This document shows positions 8,478 to 15,214 of a stretch of DNA of 33,023 nt, piece after piece (the first letter of the stretch is position 1; each line of letters starts with the position of its first letter). The notes under the pieces were generated by a model. The model was not told where the DNA came from, made no database searches, and was given only the letters and a program-made list of their open reading frames with translations. This DNA comes from Ruegeria sp. PrR005 (GTDB lineage: Bacteria; Pseudomonadota; Alphaproteobacteria; Rhodobacterales; Rhodobacteraceae), in contig NZ_JAAGOX010000021.1 of the NCBI RefSeq assembly GCF_010500245.1, positions 1-33,023 on the forward strand, in the 5' to 3' direction. Both the position numbers and the translations under genes were made by a program.

Positions 8478-8837
8478 ATGACCCTGGCCCTCGACCATAT
8501 CCAGATCGCGATCCCCGCCGGGGGCGAGGACGCGGCGCGCACCTTTTGGTGCGCAGGTCTGGGTCTGGCCGAGATCGCCAAGCCCGACGCGCTGAAGGCG
8601 CGCGGCGGGCTGTGGCTGGCGCTGAACGGTGCCGAACTGCATCTGGGGGTGGAGCCCGATTTCACCCCCGCGCGCAAGGCCCATCCGGGCTTTGCCGTCA
8701 ATGACATAGACACCGTCGCCACGCGGATTGAGGCCCTTGGCCAGAGCCCGCGCTGGGACGGCACAATCGAGAACCGCCGCCGGTTCTTTGCCGAAGACCC
8801 CTTTGGCAACCGGCTGGAATTCCTGGAAAGGGACTGA
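8478..8837 (+). CDS. VOC-superfamily (glyoxalase/dioxygenase fold) protein
   Basis: 119 residues from the ATG at 8478, seven bases after the fahA stop. The ribosome binding site is poor, so translation is probably coupled to fahA. The fold is visible as two beta-alpha-beta halves: LALDHIQIAIP at the start, LHLGVEPDF in the middle, HPGFAVNDID, and FFAEDPFGNRLEFLER at the end. The usual VOC metal ligands (the first His, central His and final Glu) are present. The substrate is unknown. Position inside the homogentisate cluster suggests a helper role in aromatic breakdown, but this is not shown. It is distinct from the longer VOC gene at 11793. Confidence 0.85.
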   Translation: MTLALDHIQIAIPAGGEDAARTFWCAGLGLAEIAKPDALKARGGLWLALNGAELHLGVEPDFTPARKAHPGFAVNDIDTVATRIEALGQSPRWDGTIENRRRFFAEDPFGNRLEFLERD

Positions 8838-8840
8838 CAC

Positions 8841-9791
8841 ATGGCCAAGGCATTCGCGTCGCAAGGCGACATGAGCGAGAAGAACATCAGCTTTACCGAG
8901 GTGGGTGAAGGGCTTTACGCCTTCACCGCTGAGGGCGACCCCAATTCCGGCGTCATCATCGGTGATGACAGCGTCATGGTGGTCGAGGCGCAGGCCACCC
9001 CCCGCCTGGCGCAAAAGGTGATCGACTGTATCCGCGAGGTCACCGACAAGCCGATTTCTCATGTGGTGCTGACCCATTACCACGCCGTTCGCGTGCTGGG
9101 CGCCAGCGCCTTCGGCGCCGGTCAGGTGATCATGTCCGACACCGCCCGTTCGATGGTGGTTGAACGCGGGCAAGAAGATTGGGACAGCGAGTTCCAGCGC
9201 TTTCCGCGCCTGTTCGAAGGGCATGAGAGCATTCCCGGCCTGACCTGGCCTACTACCACATTCTCGGACAGCATGACCGTCTACCTGGGCAAGCGCCGGG
9301 TCGACATCATGCATCTGGGCCGCGCCCATACGGCGGGTGACGCAGTCATCCATGTGCCGGACCAGAACGTGATGTTCACCGGCGATATCGTCGAATATCA
9401 CTCGGCCTGCTATTGCGGCGACGGGCATTTCAACGACTGGGGCGACACGCTGGACAATATCGCCTGGTTCGATGTGGATGCCATCGCGCCCGGGCGCGGC
9501 GATGCGCTGGTCGGCAAGGAGATGGTGAACGCCGCCATCGAGAACACCCGCGATTTTGTACAAAGCACCTATCGCCCGGCGGCACGTGTGGCCGCGCGCG
9601 GTGGCTCGCTGAAAGAGGCCTGGGACGCGGTGCGCGCCGAATGCGATCCGAAGTTTGCCGATTACGCGATCTACGAGCATTGCCTGCCCTTTAACGTGGC
9701 GCGGGCCTATGACGAGGCGCGCGGCATCGACACGCCGCGCATCTGGACGGCGCAGCGTGACCTGGAAATGTGGGAGGCCCTGCAAGGCTGA
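8841..9791 (+). CDS. Metallo-beta-lactamase-fold protein with a degenerate second metal site
   Basis: 316 residues, starting 3 bases after the upstream stop. The fold motif reads LTHYHAVRVLGASAF (residues 78-92). H79 and H81 are kept, but the Asp and His that normally follow (HxHxDH) are Val and Arg. GRAHTAGD supplies H163 and FTGDIVE supplies D182. The last usual histidine is replaced by Arg (APGRGD, R219). So one metal site looks intact and the second looks lost. I recall the HYHAVR variant from a subgroup of MBL proteins of unclear role, so it is probably not a sequencing error. The context suggests a hydrolase or thioesterase acting on aromatic-pathway compounds, but this is inference. 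Confidence 0.88.
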   Translation: MAKAFASQGDMSEKNISFTEVGEGLYAFTAEGDPNSGVIIGDDSVMVVEAQATPRLAQKVIDCIREVTDKPISHVVLTHYHAVRVLGASAFGAGQVIMSDTARSMVVERGQEDWDSEFQRFPRLFEGHESIPGLTWPTTTFSDSMTVYLGKRRVDIMHLGRAHTAGDAVIHVPDQNVMFTGDIVEYHSACYCGDGHFNDWGDTLDNIAWFDVDAIAPGRGDALVGKEMVNAAIENTRDFVQSTYRPAARVAARGGSLKEAWDAVRAECDPKFADYAIYEHCLPFNVARAYDEARGIDTPRIWTAQRDLEMWEALQG

Positions 9792-9841
9792 CCCGAAGGG
9801 GGCGCCCGCCCGTGCGGATAGGCCCCCCGGCCCGATCGACA

Positions 9842-9855
9842 TTGATCCAGATCGT
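9842..9855. promoter_or_regulatory. Possible degenerate FNR/FnrL-type site
   Basis: TTGATCCAGATCGT resembles the FNR consensus TTGAT-N4-ATCAA, with one full half-site and three of five bases in the other. It lies 119 bases before the oxygen-dependent FAD monooxygenase gene, inside a 182-base gap that could hold a separate promoter. Chance occurrence is quite possible. Confidence 0.22.
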
Positions 9856-9905
9856 GTCGCGCCGGGTCAACTGATGAGACGATGAGACAAGACCTCTGGC
9901 GGATG

Positions 9906-9946
9906 CCCGGCAGAGGACAGGAGACTTGCGCCCTCGGCCTGCCGGG
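9906..9946 (+). other. Inverted repeat in the leader of the FAD monooxygenase gene
   Basis: CCCGGCAG at 9906-9913 pairs perfectly with CTGCCGGG at 9939-9946 across 25 bases. It ends 14 bases before the ribosome binding site GGAGGAG (9961-9967). It could form a leader stem-loop influencing expression of the downstream genes. No riboswitch family is recognised. Confidence 0.4.
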
Positions 9947-9973
9947 TGCGCCCAGACCTGGGAGGAGAGCCCC

Positions 9974-11587
9974 ATGAATAAAATCTTCGAAGTCCCACTC
10001 TACGCCTATGCGCGCAGTCCCGATCAGGACACCTCCAGCCCGGTGCGCCACAAGGTGATCGTGATCGGCGCAGGTCCCATCGGGCTGGCCGCCGCCATCG
10101 ACCTTGCCCAACAGGGGATCGAGGTTGTGGTGCTGGATGACAATGACAAGGTCAGCTTTGGCAGCCGCGCGGTCTGCTATGCCAAGCGCCCGCTGGAGAT
10201 TCTCGACCGGCTCGGCTGTGGCCAGCCGATGGTCGACAAGGGGGTCGAATGGAATCTGGGCAAGGTGTTCTTTGACGACCGGCAGGTCTATGACTTCAAC
10301 CTGTTGCCCGAGGGCGGCCACCAGCGCCCCGCCTTCATCAACCTCCAGCAATACTATTTCGAGGAATACCTGGTAAACCGGGTCCGCGAATTGCAGGAGG
10401 CCGGCGCCCCGATCGAAATCCGAGGCCGCAACAAGGTCGAGGCGATCGGCACCCATCCCGACCATGTCAAGCTGGAGGTCGAGACGCCCGAAGGCTCGTA
10501 CACCGTCGAGGCCGACTGGCTGATCGCCTGCGATGGCGCAGGCTCGCCGGTGCGGTCTATGCTGGGGCTCGATTTCGTGGGCCGCGTGTTCGAGGACAAC
10601 TTCCTGATCGCCGATGTGATCATGGATGCCGGCTTCCCGACCGAGCGCTGGTTCTGGTTCGATCCGCCCTTTAACCGGGGCCAGTCGGCGTTGTTGCACA
10701 AACAACCCGACAATGTCTGGCGCATCGACCTGCAACTGGGCTGGGATATCGACAAGGAGCGCGAGAAGCGCCCCGAAAACGTGATCCCGCGCCTCAAGGC
10801 GATGCTGGGCGAGGATGTGCAATTCGAACTGGAATGGGTCTCGATTTACACGTTCCAGTGCCGCCGGATGGAGAAGTTCCGCCATGGCCGGGTCCTGTTC
10901 GCAGGTGACGCAGCGCATCAGGTTTCACCGTTTGGTGCGCGTGGCGCCAACTCCGGCCTGCAAGATACCGACAACCTGATCTGGAAGCTGAAACTGGTGA
11001 TGGAGGGCAAGGCGCCCGAAAGCCTGCTCGACAGCTATGATATGGAACGGATCCACGGCGCCGACGAAAATATCCTCAATTCGTCGCGCTCGACAGATTT
11101 CATCACGCCCAAATCCGAAATGTCGCGCATCCTGCGCGATGCGGTGCTGGACCTGAGCGAGCAGTATGAATTCGCCCGCCCGCTGGTGAACTCGGGCCGC
11201 CTGTCGGTGCCATGCACCTATGACGGCTCGCCGCTCAACTCGGCCGATGCCCTGCTGGACGGACCGGCACGCACCCGTCCCGGCAGCCCCTGCCCCGACG
11301 CGCCGCTGGGTGATGAGTTCCTGCTGCCGAAACTGGGCGACAAGTTCATCCTGCTGACCATCGACGCCGATGCCCCCGATCTGATCGAGGAAGAGGGGAT
11401 CGAGGTCACGCGCCTGGCGCTGTCGGTCAAGGACGACCCGACGCTGGAGCTGAAGCGCCGTTATCTGGGCGACAATGACAGCGCCGTGTACCTGATCCGC
11501 CCCGACCAGCATGTCGCCGCGCGCCGCCCCACCTATGACGACAACCAGTTCCGGCATGCGATCCGCCGGGCCACCGGCAAGGAGTGA
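9974..11587 (+). CDS. FAD-dependent aromatic hydroxylase (group A flavoprotein monooxygenase, MhpA/MhaA-like)
   Basis: 537 residues from the ATG at 9974, with GGAGGAG just upstream. It has the three hallmarks of class A flavin hydroxylases: GxGxxG (VIGAGPIGLAAAIDL, residues 30-44), the DG motif (IACDGAGSPVR, about 185) and the GD motif (FAGDAAHQVSPFGARG, about 307). Such enzymes use NAD(P)H and O2 to hydroxylate phenolic rings. It is followed at once by a 64-residue protein. In Pseudomonas putida, 3-hydroxyphenylacetate 6-hydroxylase consists of a flavoprotein of about 63 kDa (MhaA) plus a coupling protein of about 6 kDa (MhaB) and produces homogentisate. The same arrangement inside a homogentisate cluster makes that the leading hypothesis. 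A 3-hydroxyphenylpropionate-type substrate remains possible. Confidence 0.9.
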   Translation: MNKIFEVPLYAYARSPDQDTSSPVRHKVIVIGAGPIGLAAAIDLAQQGIEVVVLDDNDKVSFGSRAVCYAKRPLEILDRLGCGQPMVDKGVEWNLGKVFFDDRQVYDFNLLPEGGHQRPAFINLQQYYFEEYLVNRVRELQEAGAPIEIRGRNKVEAIGTHPDHVKLEVETPEGSYTVEADWLIACDGAGSPVRSMLGLDFVGRVFEDNFLIADVIMDAGFPTERWFWFDPPFNRGQSALLHKQPDNVWRIDLQLGWDIDKEREKRPENVIPRLKAMLGEDVQFELEWVSIYTFQCRRMEKFRHGRVLFAGDAAHQVSPFGARGANSGLQDTDNLIWKLKLVMEGKAPESLLDSYDMERIHGADENILNSSRSTDFITPKSEMSRILRDAVLDLSEQYEFARPLVNSGRLSVPCTYDGSPLNSADALLDGPARTRPGSPCPDAPLGDEFLLPKLGDKFILLTIDADAPDLIEEEGIEVTRLALSVKDDPTLELKRRYLGDNDSAVYLIRPDQHVAARRPTYDDNQFRHAIRRATGKE

Positions 11588-11592
11588 CACCC

Positions 11593-11787
11593 ATGTCCGA
11601 TCTGATCCTGACCCCGAACATCAACGGAGCCGATGACTTCTACGCCGAACTGTTGGCGGCGCACGAAGGGCTCGACAAGGCACAGAGCGACGCGCTGAAC
11701 GCGCGCCTCGTTCTGGTGCTGGCCAACCAAATCGGCGACCGGGCCATCCTGACCCAGGCCATCCAGGCCGCCGCCCTCAAGGAGTGA
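11593..11787 (+). CDS. Small DUF2783-like protein, possible hydroxylase coupling subunit
   Basis: 64 residues from the ATG at 11593, which has AAGGAG 8 bases upstream; that site lies at the end of the monooxygenase gene. A GTG at 11584 would overlap the previous stop but has worse spacing. The protein is mostly helical (ADDFYAELLAAHEGLDKAQS, then ALNARLVLVLANQIGDRAIL), with no signal peptide or membrane segment. I read it as DUF2783-like from memory. Its size (about 7 kDa) and position directly after the flavin hydroxylase match MhaB, the small coupling protein of 3-hydroxyphenylacetate hydroxylase. The role is inferred from that arrangement and not from a catalytic motif. Confidence 0.8.
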   Translation: MSDLILTPNINGADDFYAELLAAHEGLDKAQSDALNARLVLVLANQIGDRAILTQAIQAAALKE

Positions 11788-11792
11788 GCAAC

Positions 11793-12338
11793 ATGAAAAT
11801 CGAGAAAATCCACCACGTCGCCTATCGCTGCAAGGACGCCAAGGAAACCGTCGAGTGGTATGGCAAGATGCTGAACATGGACTTCATCCTGGCGATTGCC
11901 GAGGATCATGTCCCTTCGACCCATGAACCCGATCCGTACATGCACTTGTTCCTGGATGCGGGCAACGGCAATGTTCTGGCCTTCTTCGAACTGCCGACCA
12001 AGCCCGAGATGGGCCGTGACCCGAACACGCCGATCTGGGTCCAGCATATCGCGTTCAAGGTCAAGGATCGCGAGACGCTGATCGAGTTCAAGGAACATCT
12101 GGAAGCCAATGGTGTCGAGGTTCTGGGCGTCACCGATCACTCGATCTTCCATTCGATCTATTTTTTCGATCCGAACGGACACCGTGTCGAACTGGCCTGC
12201 CCGGATCCGGAGGAAGAAGCGCTGCTGAAACGCATGGACGAGGTCAAGTGGGACATGCTCGAAGAGTGGTCGCGCACCAAGAAGGCGCCGCAGCACGCCG
12301 CCTGGCTGCATGCCAAGGAACTGAACAAGAGCGTCTGA
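11793..12338 (+). CDS. VOC-superfamily protein, dioxygenase-like
   Basis: 181 residues from the ATG at 11793, with AAGGAG 8 bases upstream; a GTG at 11784 is the alternative. Two VOC modules are visible. The first is KIHHVAYRCKDAKETVEWYG with NVLAFFELP; the second is PIWVQHIAFKVKDRETLIEF with IYFFDPNGHRVELACPDPEE. Metal ligands are likely the His of HHVAYR, the Glu of AFFELP, the His of QHIAFK and the Glu of RVELAC. A charged helical tail of about 45 residues follows (LLKRMDEVKWDMLEEWSR). The fold is shared by glyoxalases, extradiol dioxygenases and hydroxyphenylpyruvate dioxygenase, but it is too short for the last. It is probably translated with the two genes upstream and is followed by hairpins that may end the operon. 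Confidence 0.88.
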   Translation: MKIEKIHHVAYRCKDAKETVEWYGKMLNMDFILAIAEDHVPSTHEPDPYMHLFLDAGNGNVLAFFELPTKPEMGRDPNTPIWVQHIAFKVKDRETLIEFKEHLEANGVEVLGVTDHSIFHSIYFFDPNGHRVELACPDPEEEALLKRMDEVKWDMLEEWSRTKKAPQHAAWLHAKELNKSV

Positions 12339-12353
12339 GGCGAAGCCTCGACC

Positions 12354-12405
12354 AGGACCGGGCCCGGTGCGGCGCACCGGGTCCTTATGGCGCGCAAAGC
12401 GCGCC
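12354..12405 (+). terminator. Two tandem hairpins after the VOC gene
   Basis: The first stem is CCCGGTGC 12363-12370 with GCACCGGG 12374-12381 and a 3-base loop, extended by AGGA/TCCT after a bulge. The second is a perfect 7-bp stem, GGCGCGC 12389-12395 with GCGCGCC 12399-12405, and a 3-base loop. T-tracts are short, so termination may be partial. They separate the hmgA-to-VOC genes from maiA. Confidence 0.55.
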
Positions 12406-12430
12406 CGAGCCAATGACGCCGTGAAAGCGG

Positions 12431-12459
12431 TTAACACCGCGACGGCAACCGCCTAGTAT
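12431..12459 (+). promoter_or_regulatory. Probable maiA promoter
   Basis: TTAACA at 12431-12436 and TAGTAT at 12454-12459 are separated by exactly 17 bases and fit a housekeeping sigma-70-type promoter. It lies after the tandem hairpins and 29 bases before the maiA start codon, suggesting maiA can be transcribed on its own. Confidence 0.5.
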
Positions 12460-12488
12460 CGCCCTGCCCCAGACAGGAAAGACGCCCC

Positions 12489-13130
12489 ATGTCCGAAATC
12501 ATTCTCTATGACTACTGGCGCTCGTCGGCCAGCTACCGGCTGCGCATCGTGCTCAACCTCGCGGGCATCGCCTATCGGGCGGTTCCGGTCGATCTGGTCA
12601 AAGGCGAACACCGCTCAGAGGAGCATCTGGCGCGCAATCCGCAGGGGCTGGTGCCGGTGCTTGACATCGACGGGCTGCGGCTGACCCAGTCGCTGGCGAT
12701 GCTCGACTATCTCGATCAGACCCGTGGCTTGGGGCTGGTGCCCGCCGACCCGGCAGGCCGGGCGCAGGTACAGGCGCTGGCGCAGGCGATCGCGGTCGAT
12801 ATCCACCCGGTTTGCAACCTGAAGGTTGCCCGCCATGCCACGCAGCTCAGCGGCGGGGCCGAGGGAATGCCCGGCGACTGGATGCGCCATTTCATCCGCC
12901 CCGGCCTGCAAGCATTTGAGGCGATGCTGGCTGGGTTCGAGCAGTCGCCCTATTGCTGCGGCGACACACCGGGGCTGGCCGATATCTGCCTGATACCGCA
13001 GATCTACAACGCCCGCCGGTGGGAGGTGGATATCAGCGACATGCCGCGCCTTCTGTCGGTGGAAACCGCGTGTAACGGGCACCCGGCCTTTGCCGCCGCA
13101 CATCCCGACCGGCACGCGCCTGCCAGTTGA
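12489..13130 (+). CDS. maiA: Maleylacetoacetate isomerase (zeta-class glutathione S-transferase)
   Basis: 213 residues, standard length. It isomerises maleylacetoacetate to fumarylacetoacetate using glutathione, between HmgA and FahA. The N-terminal thioredoxin-like domain begins LYDYWRSSASYRLRIVLNL, which holds the zeta-class SSxSxR active-site motif; the Cys seen in some zeta enzymes is Ala here. NPQGLVPVLDIDG has the cis-proline loop, and QSLAMLDYLD binds glutathione. The helical domain carries IHPVCNLKV and the GDTPGLADICLIPQ segment. AGGAAAG precedes the ATG. It has its own likely promoter and sits 14 bases from the convergent thioredoxin-fold gene. Confidence 0.96.
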   Translation: MSEIILYDYWRSSASYRLRIVLNLAGIAYRAVPVDLVKGEHRSEEHLARNPQGLVPVLDIDGLRLTQSLAMLDYLDQTRGLGLVPADPAGRAQVQALAQAIAVDIHPVCNLKVARHATQLSGGAEGMPGDWMRHFIRPGLQAFEAMLAGFEQSPYCCGDTPGLADICLIPQIYNARRWEVDISDMPRLLSVETACNGHPAFAAAHPDRHAPAS

Positions 13131-13143
13131 TCAAAAAGCTGCC

Positions 13144-13698
13144 TCAAGCCGCTTTCCATTTGATCGAGCAGCCCATCGACGGGATCTGATCGCTGGGTCC
13201 GCGCCCGGTTTCGGCCACCTGTTTCATCGCCTCGAACAGGTCACGGCGCAGGTCCGCCGGGCCGGCGATGTTGCGCGAGGCATCGAGCCGGCCGCGATAC
13301 TGCAACTCCATCGCGCCGTTGAAGCCAAAGAAATCCGGCGTGCAGGCCGCCCCATATGCACGCGCGACCGACTGATCCTCGTCATGCAGATAAGGGAACG
13401 GAAACGCCTGTTCCGTCGCCATAGCCTTCATCTTCTCGAAACTGTCGGCCGGATACGATTCTGCATCATTCGAACAGATGGCAACAACCCCGACGCCCAG
13501 CGCCTGCAAATCGCGCGCGTCGCGCAGGATGCGGTCCAGCACGGCCAGAACATAGGGGCAGTGGTTGCAGATGAACATGACCAGGGTTCCCGCCTCACCG
13601 GCCAGGGCGGACAGGCTGTGGTTTTGCCCGTCGGTGCCCAGCAAAGTAAAATCCGGGGCTTTCCAGTCAAAGTCGCATACCGGCGGTGTTGCAGCCAT
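13144..13698 (-). CDS. Thioredoxin-fold redox protein (AhpC/TSA-like, CxxC)
   Basis: 184 residues with no signal peptide, so probably cytoplasmic. It begins APDFTLLGTDGQNHSLSALA, typical of the peroxiredoxin/TlpA group. The active site is ICNHCPYV (C44 and C47). The cis-proline lies in ACTPDFFGF. A further conserved Cys is near the end (SMGCSIKWK), a feature I associate with this widespread family of about 185 residues. It may be a thiol reductase or peroxidase; the substrate is unknown. It is divergent from the agmatinase-family gene across a 134-base gap with two nested dyads, and converges on maiA. Confidence 0.87.
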   Translation of the reverse strand: MAATPPVCDFDWKAPDFTLLGTDGQNHSLSALAGEAGTLVMFICNHCPYVLAVLDRILRDARDLQALGVGVVAICSNDAESYPADSFEKMKAMATEQAFPFPYLHDEDQSVARAYGAACTPDFFGFNGAMELQYRGRLDASRNIAGPADLRRDLFEAMKQVAETGRGPSDQIPSMGCSIKWKAA

Positions 13699-13722
13699 GT
13701 TAACCCCTCCTATCGTTCCCGA

Positions 13723-13805
13723 TGCCAGTAAACCCTTACCGCCCCCAAAGCGTCAACGGTCGTGGTTGACGCTGGACAAGAGCGGCTCCGATCCGCTTAC
13801 TGGCA
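13723..13805. promoter_or_regulatory. Nested inverted repeats in the thioredoxin-fold/speB divergent region
   Basis: Inner dyad: a 9-bp perfect inverted repeat, AGCGTCAAC at 13749-13757 and GTTGACGCT at 13765-13773. Outer dyad: another 9-bp perfect repeat, TGCCAGTAA at 13723-13731 and TTACTGGCA at 13797-13805. The two centres differ by only about 3 bases. The inner site contains TTGACG on both strands, which could serve as -35 elements. The layout suggests operators controlling both divergent genes, or a cruciform. Confidence 0.5.
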
Positions 13806-13832
13806 GGAAACTGTAAACTAGGAGCGTGGCAA

Positions 13833-14792
13833 ATGGCCAAACATGGCTATGAAGGTGGACGGCTGAACCTGCCTTTCGTGGGTATCTGTACCTTCGGCAA
13901 GTATCCCTATGTCGAAGATTGGGACAATATCGACGCCGATGCCGCGATCCTTGGCGCGCCGTTCGATTTCGGCGCCCAGTGGCGGTCGGGCGCGCGCATG
14001 GGGCCGCGCGGCATCCGCGAGGCTTCGACCCTGTTTTCCTTTGGCCACGCTGGCGCTTATGACTTCGAAGACGACATCACCTATCTGGACCCGGCCAAGG
14101 TCCGTATCGTCGATATCGGCGATGCGGATATCGTGCATACCGACACGATGAAGAGTCACGCCAATATCGAGTTCGGCGTGCGCAAGATCCTGCAATCGGG
14201 TGCGTTGCCGGTGGTTCTGGGGGGCGATCATTCGGTCAACATCCCCTGCATCAACGCCTTTGACGATCAGGACCCGATCCATGTGGTGCAGATCGACGCG
14301 CATCTGGATTTCGTCGATGAACGGCACGGCGTGCGCTATGGCCATGGCAACCCGATGCGGCGCGCGGCGGAAAAACCCTATGTCACCGGGCTGAGCCAGA
14401 TCGGCATCCGCAACGTCTCCTCCACGGCAAAGGATGGCTACGATGCAGCGCGCGCCATGGGGTCTGATATCCAGTCGGTGCGCCATGTCCGCCGGATGGG
14501 GACCGAAGCGATGCTTGCTCGGATCCCCGCAGGCGTGCGCTATTACCTGACTATCGACATCGACGCCTTCGATCCCTCGATCGCGCCGGGAACCGGAACA
14601 CCCAGCCATGGAGGGTTCCAGTATTACGAGGTGCTTGAGCTGATCGATGGGCTGGCCCGGAGGGGCGATATCGTGGGCATCGACCTGGTCGAGGTGGCCC
14701 CGGACTATGACCAGACCGGCGGCACCTCGATCCTGGCAGCGCAACTGTTGATGAACACGCTGGGGCGGGTGCTGCACCACCGGAAACGCTGA
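13833..14792 (+). CDS. speB: Agmatinase-family ureohydrolase
   Basis: 319 residues. All manganese ligands of the arginase/agmatinase family are present: H133 in GGDHS, D155, H157 and D159 in QIDAHLDF, and D242 and D244 in TIDIDAFDPS. The family cleaves guanidino compounds to urea plus an amine; agmatinase gives putrescine. Roseobacters often carry several paralogues, and some act on guanidinobutyrate or guanidinopropionate, so the substrate is less sure than the reaction. AGGAG precedes the ATG. An 85-base gap separates it from the DOPA dioxygenase-like gene on the same strand. Its promoter must lie in the divergent region with the nested dyads. Confidence 0.92.
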   Translation: MAKHGYEGGRLNLPFVGICTFGKYPYVEDWDNIDADAAILGAPFDFGAQWRSGARMGPRGIREASTLFSFGHAGAYDFEDDITYLDPAKVRIVDIGDADIVHTDTMKSHANIEFGVRKILQSGALPVVLGGDHSVNIPCINAFDDQDPIHVVQIDAHLDFVDERHGVRYGHGNPMRRAAEKPYVTGLSQIGIRNVSSTAKDGYDAARAMGSDIQSVRHVRRMGTEAMLARIPAGVRYYLTIDIDAFDPSIAPGTGTPSHGGFQYYEVLELIDGLARRGDIVGIDLVEVAPDYDQTGGTSILAAQLLMNTLGRVLHHRKR

Positions 14793-14877
14793 AAGCGCAC
14801 AGGTGCGGTTCGTCTGTACGGAATTGCAGGCGCACTTTCGCATCGGCAGATTGCCCAAGATGAAACAGGAGACACCG

Positions 14878-15210
14878 ATGAACCAGTCCATCACCGGCTA
14901 TCATGCCCATGTCTATTTCGACGCCGACAGCGAGGCGACCGCCCGGCAGGTCTGCGAACAGGCGGCGCAGCTGTTTCCGGTGCAGATGGGCCGGGTTCAC
15001 GCTCGGAATGTCGGCCCGCATCCGCGCTGGAGCTGCCAACTGGCCTTTGGCCCGGACGCGTTCGACCAGGTCGTGCCCTGGCTGATGCTGAACAGGCAGG
15101 GGTTGACCATTTTCGCCCATCCCGAGACCGGCGACGAATTGCGCGATCACCGCGACCGGGCCATCTGGATGGGCGAGATGCTGGAGCTTGACCTGTCGTT
15201 GTTCGACTAG
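14878..15210 (+). CDS. DOPA 4,5-dioxygenase-family protein
   Basis: 110 residues from the ATG at 14878, which has AGGAGA 5 bases upstream; an upstream in-frame start at 14803 lacks one and adds an unconserved tail. GYHAHVYFDADSE near the start, GRVHARNVGPHPRWSCQLAF in the middle, and WLMLNRQGLTIFAHPETGDE near the end are the conserved blocks of this family. The histidines HAH, H in GPHP and AHPETG probably bind iron. Members cleave catechols such as DOPA or caffeate in an extradiol manner. The gene may be co-transcribed with the agmatinase-family gene. The physiological substrate is unknown. Confidence 0.9.
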   Translation: MNQSITGYHAHVYFDADSEATARQVCEQAAQLFPVQMGRVHARNVGPHPRWSCQLAFGPDAFDQVVPWLMLNRQGLTIFAHPETGDELRDHRDRAIWMGEMLELDLSLFD

Positions 15211-15214
15211 GCGC

